Source: Slackia isoflavoniconvertens
GTDB lineage: Bacteria; Actinomycetota; Coriobacteriia; Coriobacteriales; Eggerthellaceae
DNA: 64,000 nucleotides
NCBI RefSeq assembly: GCF_003725955.1
Contig: NZ_QIBZ01000007.1
Span: forward strand, 1 to 64,000
Direction of reading: 5' to 3'
The translations under genes and the position numbers were made by a program. This document shows, one piece after another, positions 20,641 through 28,741 of this stretch. The notes beneath the pieces were generated by a model, which was not told the DNA's origin, searched no databases, and saw nothing but the letters and a program-made list of their open reading frames with translations. The first letter of the stretch is position 1; the number at the start of each line of letters is the position of its first letter.

Positions 20641-20676
20641 GTAACAAAGGCGAAACTGGCGTTACGAACAGGAAAT
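20641..20676. promoter_or_regulatory. Double GlnR-like box upstream of amt-glnK
   Basis: GTAAC (20641), six bases, GAAAC (20652), four bases, GTTAC (20661), six bases, GAAAT (20672). This matches the actinobacterial GlnR consensus gTnAC-n6-GaAAC twice. A possible -10 for amt (CATAAT on the minus strand, 20575-20580) lies about 60 bases closer to the gene. Confidence 0.6.
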
Positions 20677-20767
20677 ATTCAAGTAATGAGGACGAAATAA
20701 ACGCGCGCGTCTCCCGAATTCGGCCGCGGAAAGCGCAAGCATGGGACCGCCCTGCCGCAAGCCAGGC

Positions 20768-21091
20768 TTACACGCGCGAGATGAGCAGCTGGTTCACCGA
20801 AACGCCCTGCTCCGCCGCCTCCATTACCACACGCCGATGCTGCTCGGGGGTCATGCGCAGAGCGTATTTTCCCGAATAGGTGCGGCATCCCAAAGGAACA
20901 GGCGGCTGTTCTCCGCTTTCACGCATATCGGCAAGAACATCGGCGACAAGCTCGCTCAAGCCGTTGAGCGCCTCTTTCTGAGAATCGGCAACATTCGACA
21001 AGCTCGGGAATTCCGAAACGGACGCCACGAATGCGCCATCTTCGCCCGACCAAAAAACGCGATACGTATACATGTCAGCGGTTGCCTTCAT
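20768..21091 (-). CDS. hicB: HicB-family antitoxin with ribbon-helix-helix domain
   Basis: 107 aa. The N-terminal half is the partly degraded RNase H-like HicB fold that occupies the toxin (TYRVFWSGEDGAFVASVSEFP). The C-terminal 30 residues are a ribbon-helix-helix DNA-binding segment (YALRMTPEQHRRVVMEAAEQG). It neutralises HicA and probably represses the operon. Its ATG lies inside the end of hicA (17-base overlap) behind GGAGGTGTTGAGCG. Confidence 0.88.
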   Translation of the reverse strand: MKATADMYTYRVFWSGEDGAFVASVSEFPSLSNVADSQKEALNGLSELVADVLADMRESGEQPPVPLGCRTYSGKYALRMTPEQHRRVVMEAAEQGVSVNQLLISRV

Positions 21092-21335
21092 CGCTCAACA
21101 CCTCCATAAGGTCGATTGCTCGAAGCAGTTGCGAAACCTGATATGGCGCGACGAACCCTTTACGATTTTGGATATTGATGCGCGGATTGCCTTGCCAGGA
21201 CGTTTTGAACACATGATGCGAACCGTGCGTTCGCGGCTCACCAAAATATGCCCTGCGCACCCTATCGGCATCACGAAATCGCACGTGGCGAGGGTTGCGG
21301 CGCAGTTCCTCGAGCAATTCTTCTATCGTAGCCAT
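21075..21335 (-). CDS. hicA: HicA-like type II toxin
   Basis: 86 aa. Double-stranded-RNA-binding-like fold of the HicA mRNA interferases. The active-site histidine motif appears as THGSHHVF, followed by INIQNRKGFVAPYQVSQLL, the usual end of the domain. ATG 21335 is chosen, with GGAGGAGG directly upstream at short spacing; two upstream ATGs lack a site. The toxin gene precedes the antitoxin gene, the common hicAB order. Activity was inferred, not shown. Confidence 0.82.
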   Translation of the reverse strand: MATIEELLEELRRNPRHVRFRDADRVRRAYFGEPRTHGSHHVFKTSWQGNPRINIQNRKGFVAPYQVSQLLRAIDLMEVLSDEGNR

Positions 21336-21345
21336 ACCTCCTCCG

Positions 21346-21369
21346 AATGATATCATATTTAATATCATT
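21346..21369. promoter_or_regulatory. Inverted repeat operator candidate of hicA-hicB
   Basis: AATGATAT (21346-21353), 8-base spacer, ATATCATT (21362-21369): a perfect 8-bp inverted repeat starting 11 bases upstream of the hicA ATG. It overlaps a TATGAT-like -10 and is the expected kind of site for an autoregulating HicB. Confidence 0.6.
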
Positions 21370-21493
21370 AATGAAGGCTTGCCTTCCTGTGCGAGCCTTC
21401 GCGTGGAAAGAAGTTAGCACTGAAACCTTGCCCGATTCTTGCCTAGACCCCCTGCTTTTCCTCTTGTTTTCGCGCCGTTTTCCTGCACTTTCG

Positions 21494-21583
21494 CTATTGC
21501 ACGGTCTGCTTCGCCCCCACCAAATCGAGCAGCTCTTGTTTCGAGTGGACCTCAAGCCTGGAATAGAAATGCCGCGCATGTGT
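21494..21583 (-). pseudogene. Stump of a LuxR-type regulator (last turn of the HTH domain)
   Basis: On the minus strand, ending at a TAG (21494-21496), a frame reads HFYSRLEVHSKQELLDL and runs on for eight residues (VGAKQTVQ). This is the C-terminal end of a LuxR/FixJ helix-turn-helix domain. Only about 30 codons remain and the rest of the gene is missing. The resemblance stops at about 21583, where an opposite-strand flavoprotein stump begins. Confidence 0.65.
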
Positions 21584-21584
21584 C

Positions 21585-21698
21585 GACCAGGGCAGCACGT
21601 ACTGCGTGCCTTATTACGACAACCCGGGCTCTTCCGTCGGCCTTGCCCCTGGCTCCGGCGTGTACGCGGGCAACGTCATCAACGAGTTTCTGGGCTAA
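21585..21698 (+). pseudogene. Stump of an FAD-dependent oxidoreductase C-terminus
   Basis: On the plus strand 37 codons ending at TAA read DQGSTY then CVPYYDNPGSSVGLAPGSG and end NEFLG. This resembles the C-terminal FAD-binding end of the fumarate-reductase-like flavoproteins that are abundant in Eggerthellaceae, often beside LuxR regulators. The start of the gene is missing. It abuts the LuxR stump, so a deletion probably joined the two ends. Confidence 0.6.
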
Positions 21699-21748
21699 AC
21701 CCAGAAACTTCGCTTTCTGCGATACCCCTCTTTTAACCCCTCCCATAC

Positions 21749-21782
21749 AAGAGAAGACCAACCCTCAGGTTGGTCTTCTCTT
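21749..21782. terminator. Long hairpin after the GlnR-like gene
   Basis: A 15-bp perfect stem AAGAGAAGACCAACC with its complement and a CTCA loop. T-richness lies within the stem end (CTTCTCTT) rather than after it. It lies between the flavoprotein stump (plus) and the regulator (minus) and may serve both. Confidence 0.65.
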
Positions 21783-21809
21783 CATTGCATGCAAATGGGC
21801 CTTGCGCGT

Positions 21810-22484
21810 TTAGCTCTGCCACAAATAGCCAGCGCCACGCACGGTTTCGATATGCTGGGCAACCTCGGGGCCGAGCTTAGCGCGCAGGCGGCGCACATGC
21901 ACATCGACCGTGCGGCTGCCGCCGTAATAGTCGAAGCCCCACACCTGGGAGAGCAGCACCTCGCGCGAGTAAATTCGTCCCGGATGCGTGACCAAAAACG
22001 ACAGCAGGGCATATTCCATGAACGTCAAATCGATAGGCTCGCCATTGACCTTCACCTGATATGTCGCCAAGTTCACCGTGAGCGCGCCCATATGGATGAA
22101 GTCGGCATCGCTCGTCATTTCGCCTGGCCACAATAGGCGACGGCAGCGAAGCTTGATCTCGTCGTCACTCGCGCCGCTGCATGCAAAATCGCTCGTCACG
22201 CGCACGGGCAGGCGCACCGACTTCATGCGCGATTCGTCGAGCATCAAAAACAGCGCGGAATCGCCGCCGCTGGCAAGCTCGGCTTCGATGGCCGAAATGT
22301 CACACCCGCCATTGGTATCGTCAATCACGAGCAAGTCAACGCCCAAACCGTGACCGGAAGAAAGCGCCTGCGCAGGCGGCACTTTCAGCGAACGCACGTC
22401 GGCATCCATAGAAGAGAATAACGCGGACGCACGTTCGAGCGTGATAGTGCGGCCGCACGAAACAAGAATCGTCTTGGAATGCAT
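21810..22484 (-). CDS. GlnR-like OmpR-family regulator with degenerate receiver
   Basis: 224 aa. The C-terminal winged helix is a clear OmpR/PhoB DNA-binding domain (LTFMEYALLSFLVTHPGRIYSREVLLSQVWG, with GSRTVDVHVRRLRAKLG). The N-terminal 110 residues have the size of a receiver but lack the acidic pair after strand 1 (it reads ILVSCGR) and the usual Lys. It should therefore work without phosphorylation, as actinobacterial GlnR does. It starts 11 bases after glnA with GGGAGG upstream, so it is co-transcribed with glutamine synthetase. The GlnR assignment rests on this context, the receiver and the boxes nearby. Confidence 0.75.
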   Translation of the reverse strand: MHSKTILVSCGRTITLERASALFSSMDADVRSLKVPPAQALSSGHGLGVDLLVIDDTNGGCDISAIEAELASGGDSALFLMLDESRMKSVRLPVRVTSDFACSGASDDEIKLRCRRLLWPGEMTSDADFIHMGALTVNLATYQVKVNGEPIDLTFMEYALLSFLVTHPGRIYSREVLLSQVWGFDYYGGSRTVDVHVRRLRAKLGPEVAQHIETVRGAGYLWQS

Positions 22485-22495
22485 AGCGCGCCTCC

Positions 22496-23827
22496 CTACA
22501 GCCTTGCCAGATAACGATCGATTTCCCACGAGCTCACGTGCGCGCGATATTCCTCCCATTCGGCGCGTTTGGCCGAAATGAGGTTCTCGCAAATCACATC
22601 GCCAAGAATCTCGTGCATGAGTTCCGATTTCTCGAACTCGTCAATCGCCTGGGAGAGGTCGCGCGGCAAGTATTTCAAGCCGCGTTCGGCGATTTCAGCC
22701 TGAGAAAGCTTGAATAGGTTTTCTTCAACCGGCGCACACAGATCGAGGCCTTCCTCGATGCCCTTGAGGCCCGCTCCAAGCATGGCAGCGTACGCTAAAT
22801 ACGGATTCGCCGCCGAATCGACGCTGCGCACCGCAATGCGCGTCGATGAGGGCTTGCTCGGCTTGTAGCGAGGCACGCGCACCATGGCCGAACGGTTTCG
22901 GCTTCCCCACGACACGAGCACGGGAGCGTCGAAGCCTGGCACCAAGCGCTTGTAGGAATTCACATATTGGTTGGTGATCAGCATGTATTCTGGCGCGTAC
23001 TTCAAAAGGCCGGCGATATAGCTCTTGGCGACCGATGAAAGCCCCATGCCATCGGGGTCGTTCGTATCAGCAAATGCGTTGCCGCGCTCGTCGAACAGCG
23101 ACTGATGCACATGCATCGCGCTTCCCGGTTGACCCTCGATAGGCTTCGGCATGAACGAAGCATGCACGCCCTGCGCATGGGCCGTTTCCTTAATGACAAG
23201 GCGCGCGGTTACCACGGCATCGGCGGCGGAAAGCGCGTCGCAGAAACGCAAGTCGATTTCCTGCTGTGCCGGAGCCGCTTCATGATGCGAGTACTCAACG
23301 GGAATGCCCATCTTCTCGAGCGTGAGCACCGTTTCACGGCGAAGGTCGGACGCATTGTCGAGCGGCGCCAAGTCGAAATAGCCGCCCTTGTCGATAGGCT
23401 CAGGCGCGGAATCGCTCTTGAAGCAGAAATACTCGACCGCCGTGCCGATATTGACCGAATAGCCCATCGCGCCTGCACGCTTCAGCATATTCATGAGCAC
23501 ATGGCGCGAGTCGCCGGCAGCCGGCGCCCCGTCGGGCGTGCGCAAATCGCAGAACATGCGCGCCACGCCATCGTCGCTCGGGCGCCATGGCAGCACTTGG
23601 AAAGTCGACGGATCAGGGTGCACGAGCATATCGGAATCTTGCAAACTCGCAAGCCCTTCGATAGACGAGCCGTCAAAGCCGATGCCTTCTTCAAACGCGA
23701 TTTCGATATCGGAAGGCGTAATGGCGACATTTTTCAGATTGCCGAAAATATCGGTGAACCACAATCGCAAAAAGCGAATGTTGCGCTCTTCGATTTGCTT
23801 GATGACATATTGCTTCGTATCAATCAT
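22496..23827 (-). CDS. glnA: Glutamine synthetase type I (alpha form)
   Basis: 443 aa, dodecameric GSI. It makes glutamine from glutamate, ammonia and ATP. Visible are the FTDIFGNLKNVAI start, the Asp50-type latch region (IGFDGSSIEG), the metal-binding segment (EYFCFK), the Glu flap region and the ATP-binding KPSSTRIAVRS. The length is that of GSI-alpha; the tyrosine-adenylylation loop of GSI-beta is missing, so control is likely transcriptional or by feedback. ATG 23827 follows AGGGGGCTTTC. GlnR-like boxes lie 85-115 bases upstream. Confidence 0.96.
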   Translation of the reverse strand: MIDTKQYVIKQIEERNIRFLRLWFTDIFGNLKNVAITPSDIEIAFEEGIGFDGSSIEGLASLQDSDMLVHPDPSTFQVLPWRPSDDGVARMFCDLRTPDGAPAAGDSRHVLMNMLKRAGAMGYSVNIGTAVEYFCFKSDSAPEPIDKGGYFDLAPLDNASDLRRETVLTLEKMGIPVEYSHHEAAPAQQEIDLRFCDALSAADAVVTARLVIKETAHAQGVHASFMPKPIEGQPGSAMHVHQSLFDERGNAFADTNDPDGMGLSSVAKSYIAGLLKYAPEYMLITNQYVNSYKRLVPGFDAPVLVSWGSRNRSAMVRVPRYKPSKPSSTRIAVRSVDSAANPYLAYAAMLGAGLKGIEEGLDLCAPVEENLFKLSQAEIAERGLKYLPRDLSQAIDEFEKSELMHEILGDVICENLISAKRAEWEEYRAHVSSWEIDRYLARL

Positions 23828-23895
23828 GAAAGCCCCCTGACGGCCGTTTTGAGCAAAGTCCGCTTGCGGCGAAAAGCGGACCGCAGTTATCAGGA

Positions 23896-23940
23896 ATAAT
23901 AGCATCGTGGGTGTTTATGCGGCTGTTAAAGGAATGTTAC
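23896..23940 (-). promoter_or_regulatory. glnA promoter with phased GlnR-like boxes
   Basis: On the minus strand GTAAC (23936-23940), TTAAC (23925-23929) and TAAAC (23913-23917) repeat every 11-12 bases and lead into a TATTAT -10 (23896-23901). No -35 hexamer is visible, as expected of an activator-dependent promoter whose regulator covers that region. Confidence 0.5.
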
Positions 23941-23963
23941 GAAGAAAACTCGAATCTATGAAT

Positions 23964-23989
23964 AAGCGCCCGAACGAATTCGGGCGCTT
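23964..23989 (-). terminator. Terminator of the EAL-domain protein gene
   Basis: An 11-bp perfect stem AAGCGCCCGAA/TTCGGGCGCTT, then TTATTCAT on the minus strand. Confidence 0.7.
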
Positions 23990-24017
23990 GAAGTTTCGGA
24001 TTCTGTAGCATGAGCCG

Positions 24018-26306
24018 TTATTCGATGGCCTGCGGCGAAGCCGATTGGGTCTGGCTCGCGATGAGTTCCTCGCAATCGGCTGGAGGCATGGGCTTGTGGT
24101 AATAAAAGCCCTGCACAAAACGACAACCGAGATTTTTAAGGAAGTCGACCTGACCTTTCGTTTCAACGCCCTCAACAACCACGGGCAGCTTAATCTTCTT
24201 CACCAGATTGATGGCCGATTGTACGATTTCGCTGCCGCGCTCGCTCGGCTCGACCGACATGAAACAACCATCGAGCTTCACGCAGTCGATATTCATGTCG
24301 CGCAGCATAGAAAGCGAGGATTGACCGCTGCCGAAATCGTCCATATATACAGCGTAGCCCATCGACTGTACTTGTCGTGCGAGCCTGTTCACGGACTCGC
24401 AGTCGCTCACGAATGCGCTTTCGGTTATTTCGACTTTCACATAGCGCGCAGGCACGCGATAGCGCCGCGCGAACCGATCGAGAACCGCCGCGACATCCAT
24501 AGACATGATGTCGACATGAGAAACGTTAATGGAAATGGGAATCACGGGATCACCCGCATCAAGGCGATCACCTATCCATTTAAAGACCTGCTTCCAAATA
24601 CAACGGTCGAGCGAGCTCACAAAGCCGTTACGCTCAAGCACCGGCACAAATACCGCAGGCGATACGTAAGCCCCGTCAGCGGTTCGCCACCGCGCAAGCG
24701 CTTCAGCGCCCACAATACGACCCGTCGAAATGTCGCACTGGGGCTGCAGGAAGAACGTGACGTTTCCGCTATTCAAAGCGCGCTGGAAATCGGAGAGCAA
24801 CGAGTGCTCCATCTCGTTTTGCTGGTATTCGCCCGCATCGAAATATTGAATACGATCTTTGAGCTCATGCTTCGCCTTGCCCAGGGCGAATTTCGCCTTG
24901 TCGCAATCGGCAAGCGAAATATCGGCACCGCGTTCAAGCGGAAAAACGCCAAACGCTGGCAAGAAACCGATGGCATCATCATGAGCGGAAACGATAGCGA
25001 AAATGCGGTAGTACAGGCCATCGATTTGCTTTTTGTCGAATGGCATGCATACCATAAAATTGTCTTGGCCCCAATGGCCCGCGAAGCCCACGCCGTGCGC
25101 CTCCATATCGCGCAAAACGTCGCCAACCTCACCGAGCAGCGCGTCGCCCTCCCGCTTTCCATACCAATCGTTGAAAATGCGCATATGGCCCAAATCAATG
25201 GATACCATACAGCGCCGATCATCGGGATGCTTTATCGCATAGTCGTTTGCGTGGCGCAAGAAGTCGTTGATACGAGACAAACCCGTGATTGGATCGGTAC
25301 TATGGGCCGCCGTCGCGTTGCGCGTTGCGGCACATGAAAGAGGGTGACTCTGCCCGGAAGATTGCCTGGAATGATTCACGACCTCAGCGACACGACGATA
25401 CAAATCGTCAATCACCATCGTGGGACGTACCGCAATACGCGGATATCGCGCAATTGCCACCGTGGCGGGAAGCAGAACGTCCATACTGCCCACACGCACG
25501 GGTTCGGTCACAAGACGAAGAACGTCATTCGCCCAGCCTTGCAAATTGCGGCCATCGTCGCGATCGAGTACAAGCACGTATTGCAAACCGTATGAGCGAT
25601 ATAGATGGGCGCCTTCCGCAAATCGCACATCGGCGCCTATACGCTCGATGGCCCGAGTGATTACACCGTTTGACACCTCGATGCCGTATGACACAATAAA
25701 TTCTGACATGTCTCCGATTTGCAGCACGATGAAATCGGCACCCTGGTTGTTTTCGCGCCTATGGGTCAACTCAGCATTGAGTTCGCGAACATCGTCGATG
25801 CCCGTTATTGGGTCGCTTCCCGCCGCTATGCTGCGATTCACGATGGTTCCCGCAAATATGCGCGGCTCGTCGGAACCGCCTTCCATCACGACGCCTTGGC
25901 AATCGACCGTCACATAGCGCCCCGACGCGTTTTTCGCGCGATACGTGAGACGGTGGGCCTTCTTCTCACCAGAAAAAACCTGGTCGATATCGTTGGACCA
26001 GGCCCCACGATCGGAAGGATGAATGCGTTCAATCCAAATAGAGCCGGCATCGTACATCATGTCACCCGGCAAACCGAAATCGACCACCGCGTTATGCGAC
26101 CACCGCGACCAATTGCTTTCGATATCGCACATAAATAGATAATGGCCTTCAGCCGTGAACGACATAGCCTGGAAAAGACGGCGTTGAATGCCCTGAGGGT
26201 CTTGGAACGCACGAGGGGGCGCCGTGACGTCGGCCGGCCCCTGCACCTCGATAGCATCGTTTTTTGGGGTCCCTTCCTGAGGCACCACCGCATTTTGTCG
26301 CGCCAT
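24018..26306 (-). CDS. PAS - degenerate GGDEF (two) - EAL protein, probable c-di-GMP phosphodiesterase
   Basis: 762 aa, no membrane segment. Order: PAS fold (about 40-150), two GGDEF-fold regions each beginning DPITG (about 160-310 and 330-480), then an EAL domain (about 490-740). The second GGDEF signature is degraded to HWGQDNF and the first lacks any recognisable loop, so cyclase activity is unlikely. The EAL domain keeps its residues: GAEALARW, SINVSHV, EITES, MDDFGSG, VKLDG and VEGVET. It should thus hydrolyse c-di-GMP in response to a PAS signal. ATG 26306 follows GAGAAGGTACTGT. It sits between glnA and gatD, with no obvious functional tie. Confidence 0.88.
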   Translation of the reverse strand: MARQNAVVPQEGTPKNDAIEVQGPADVTAPPRAFQDPQGIQRRLFQAMSFTAEGHYLFMCDIESNWSRWSHNAVVDFGLPGDMMYDAGSIWIERIHPSDRGAWSNDIDQVFSGEKKAHRLTYRAKNASGRYVTVDCQGVVMEGGSDEPRIFAGTIVNRSIAAGSDPITGIDDVRELNAELTHRRENNQGADFIVLQIGDMSEFIVSYGIEVSNGVITRAIERIGADVRFAEGAHLYRSYGLQYVLVLDRDDGRNLQGWANDVLRLVTEPVRVGSMDVLLPATVAIARYPRIAVRPTMVIDDLYRRVAEVVNHSRQSSGQSHPLSCAATRNATAAHSTDPITGLSRINDFLRHANDYAIKHPDDRRCMVSIDLGHMRIFNDWYGKREGDALLGEVGDVLRDMEAHGVGFAGHWGQDNFMVCMPFDKKQIDGLYYRIFAIVSAHDDAIGFLPAFGVFPLERGADISLADCDKAKFALGKAKHELKDRIQYFDAGEYQQNEMEHSLLSDFQRALNSGNVTFFLQPQCDISTGRIVGAEALARWRTADGAYVSPAVFVPVLERNGFVSSLDRCIWKQVFKWIGDRLDAGDPVIPISINVSHVDIMSMDVAAVLDRFARRYRVPARYVKVEITESAFVSDCESVNRLARQVQSMGYAVYMDDFGSGQSSLSMLRDMNIDCVKLDGCFMSVEPSERGSEIVQSAINLVKKIKLPVVVEGVETKGQVDFLKNLGCRFVQGFYYHKPMPPADCEELIASQTQSASPQAIE

Positions 26307-26417
26307 ACAGTACCTTCTCACAATCCACGCACTATTGAGGTGCTGTCGGTCGTGAACAAGCTGTTCACGTGCCGCATAATCCACTCATCGCCAGAAATCA
26401 AGCGATAACTGCTCAAA

Positions 26418-27194
26418 TTATCGCACATTCAAACGTTTCGCCATCACACGATTTGCCTCAAGCTCAACGGCATCGTCGAGCGGAACCAGCTCGAGCGCAT
26501 CGCCGCGACGGTCAAAGGCCCGCGCGATAAGATAGTCGGCGACCTGCGGGTTTTTCGGCAACAGGGGGCCATGCAGGTAGGTTCCAATAAGGTTGCCCTG
26601 ATGCACGCCCTCAAAGCCGTCTTCACCATTGTTGCCGAATGTTTTGCCGAGCACGCGGCCAAGCGGCTTTGCGTCGGAGCCGAGCGTCGTGCGTCCGCCG
26701 TGGTTTTCGAACCCGACAATCGGCGCATCGCAAATATCGCTTTGGATAACGGCATTGCCGATAAGACGGCCCTCGCCGCGCACGGTTTCCATATCGATGA
26801 CCCCAAGGCCTTCGACCACCACATCGTCCATGGCGTAGCTATGACCCAAGAATTGGTAGCCGCCGCATACCGCGAGCAGCACGCCGCCATCGGCCACATA
26901 GGCGGAAAGCTCGCTTTTTCGCGCGACCATGGCGTCTTTCACGATCATTTGCTCTCGATCGGCGCCACCGCCGATGAACACGATATCGGCTTGCGAGAAA
27001 TCCATGGCGTCGCCCATACCAATCTCGCGCACCTCGACGGGCAAACCGCGCCACTGCAAACGGCGCGTAAGGGCAATCACGTTGCCACCATCGCCGTAAA
27101 GGTTCAAAAGCTCGGGGAACAAATGCACGATGGTAAGCGGTTTCACATCGTCGCGCACCGAGGGCATGTGAGCCCATTTCAAAGAATCGACCAT
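26418..27194 (-). CDS. gatD: Lipid II isoglutaminyl synthase, glutaminase subunit GatD
   Basis: 258 aa class I glutamine amidotransferase of the CobB/CobQ-like type. It releases ammonia from glutamine for MurT, which amidates D-Glu of the peptidoglycan stem. The nucleophile Cys lies in VLLAVCGGYQFLG and the catalytic His in GTYLHGPLLPKNP. The start lies 3 bases after murT, so the two subunits are translationally coupled. Confidence 0.93.
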   Translation of the reverse strand: MVDSLKWAHMPSVRDDVKPLTIVHLFPELLNLYGDGGNVIALTRRLQWRGLPVEVREIGMGDAMDFSQADIVFIGGGADREQMIVKDAMVARKSELSAYVADGGVLLAVCGGYQFLGHSYAMDDVVVEGLGVIDMETVRGEGRLIGNAVIQSDICDAPIVGFENHGGRTTLGSDAKPLGRVLGKTFGNNGEDGFEGVHQGNLIGTYLHGPLLPKNPQVADYLIARAFDRRGDALELVPLDDAVELEANRVMAKRLNVR

Positions 27195-27197
27195 GGC

Positions 27198-28559
27198 TTA
27201 TTCCTCCCCCTTCGCGGCGGCTTCAAGGCCTTCGAGCTCGCGGCGAACGGCCGGCAGCGCGGTGTAGTTCGCAATGATGTACACCTTGCCATCGTCGACG
27301 CGCGTCGCAGCCAACACATCGGCGACGTTCTCAACGATTTCGGCCTGGATGCCCGCATACTTCAAGCGCACCTGCATATCGTTCGCGCGCGTGCCGCCCA
27401 CAAAGGCGCGCAGGCCTTCGATCTGCGACCAACGTTCGAAGTCGATATCCCAAAACCACGACACGTCGTGACCATCGGCGTCGTTGTCATTCACGAATAG
27501 CGCGAGCACGCGACCGCGCTCGTTGAGCACGATGCGAATGTTTTGGTTGAAGCCCGTGGGATTCTTCGCGAGGTTCGTCATGACCTTGCGCTCTCCCAAA
27601 TCAAACGTTTGAAGGCGACCGTTCGTCGGGTGGTACTCGCGCACGGCAGCCTGATAGTTTTCGAAAGACACGATGCCCGACAGCTTCGAGATGGCATAGG
27701 CGGCAAGCACGTTGTACACCATGTAGGCGCCCGTGTGCCCCGTATGCACGCTGCGGCCATCGATATCGAACACGAAGCCGTCTTCCTCCAGACGCACATT
27801 CGTCGCCGCAAAAGCGAGCTCGGGACGCGCCCACCCGCAATCGGGACAACGATAGGCGCCGAGCTGGCCATAGTGCACGTAGTCGTATTCCAACGCGCCG
27901 CCGCACTTTTGGCAGAAACGGCTATCGGAAATGCGGTCGGCGGAAAGGCCCATGTCGCTCGCGATGCCGAACGCAAGCGATTTGTTGGGAATGCGGTCGG
28001 CAATGGCCGCGCACAGCGGATCGTCGCCGTTGAACACGAACGTGGTTTCAGGCGTTTTCGCGAGCGCTTCGGCGATGGTGGCCTGAATGCGGTCGATTTC
28101 GCCAAAACGGTCGAGCTGGTCGCGGAACAGGTTCAGCAGCATGAAATAATGCGGGCGAAGGCGAGGCAGCACATACTTGGTGTACATCTCGTCGCATTCG
28201 AAGCAACCCACGGGCGCCTGCGCGGCGCTCGCGGCGTCGACAACCTTCGACGTGTCAGGCGCGAGCATGAGCGACGTCACGATGCCCGACTGCAGGTTGT
28301 TTCCCTCGCGATTGCAATACAGCGGCACGCCCGCGGTTTGCAAGCAATCGGCAACGAGGTTCGTGGTGGTGGTTTTGCCGTTCGTGCCCGAAATCACGGC
28401 TACGGGATTCACCTTTTTCGCCAGGTCGACCAAAACCATGGGGTCAACCTTAAGCGCCATAGCGCCCGGGATATTTCCCGCAGAGCGATGCATGAACGTT
28501 TCGCCGCCCCATCGGGCCGCTCGACCCAAAGCCACGGCAGCCGTCGCACGAATTCCCAT
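27198..28559 (-). CDS. murT: Lipid II isoglutaminyl synthase, ligase subunit MurT
   Basis: 453 aa Mur-ligase-like protein. With GatD it converts the D-isoglutamate of lipid II to D-isoglutamine. The ATP loop (VISGTNGKTTTTN), a central zinc ribbon of two Cys pairs (CQKCGG and CPDCG) and the C-terminal DUF1727-type domain are visible. ATG 28559 (MGIRATAAV) follows GAGGTGACATAT. It forms an operon with gatD, lying between two glutamine-metabolism genes. Confidence 0.94.
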   Translation of the reverse strand: MGIRATAAVALGRAARWGGETFMHRSAGNIPGAMALKVDPMVLVDLAKKVNPVAVISGTNGKTTTTNLVADCLQTAGVPLYCNREGNNLQSGIVTSLMLAPDTSKVVDAASAAQAPVGCFECDEMYTKYVLPRLRPHYFMLLNLFRDQLDRFGEIDRIQATIAEALAKTPETTFVFNGDDPLCAAIADRIPNKSLAFGIASDMGLSADRISDSRFCQKCGGALEYDYVHYGQLGAYRCPDCGWARPELAFAATNVRLEEDGFVFDIDGRSVHTGHTGAYMVYNVLAAYAISKLSGIVSFENYQAAVREYHPTNGRLQTFDLGERKVMTNLAKNPTGFNQNIRIVLNERGRVLALFVNDNDADGHDVSWFWDIDFERWSQIEGLRAFVGGTRANDMQVRLKYAGIQAEIVENVADVLAATRVDDGKVYIIANYTALPAVRRELEGLEAAAKGEE

Positions 28560-28653
28560 ATATGTCACCTCGCGAATATCGCCACAACAAGAAAGGGGCA
28601 TGCGGCCCCTTTCGCTTCTTATCATTCTATCATTGGCGCCAATGCGTCACCCG

Positions 28654-28690
28654 CAGACCTGTTAAACGCTCAGAGCATTTAACAGGTCTG
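28654..28690. repeat. Repeated hairpin element, copy 1
   Basis: CAGACCTGTTAAACGCT, CAG loop, then its complement with one mismatch: 17-bp arms. The 14-base core and the same mismatch recur at 42650-42680. It lies after the type III glutamine synthetase gene and before murT and may act as its terminator, although no T tract follows. Confidence 0.7.
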
Positions 28691-28741
28691 CCGAATAAAC
28701 GTCAGCGAGCACGGGCCCATGAGTCTAGCCGCAAGGCCAGA

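Noticed and set aside
21347-21813. Two overlapping plus-strand open frames across the scar
   Set aside because: The real similarity lies in another frame (flavoprotein stump) and on the opposite strand (LuxR stump); these frames mix both.
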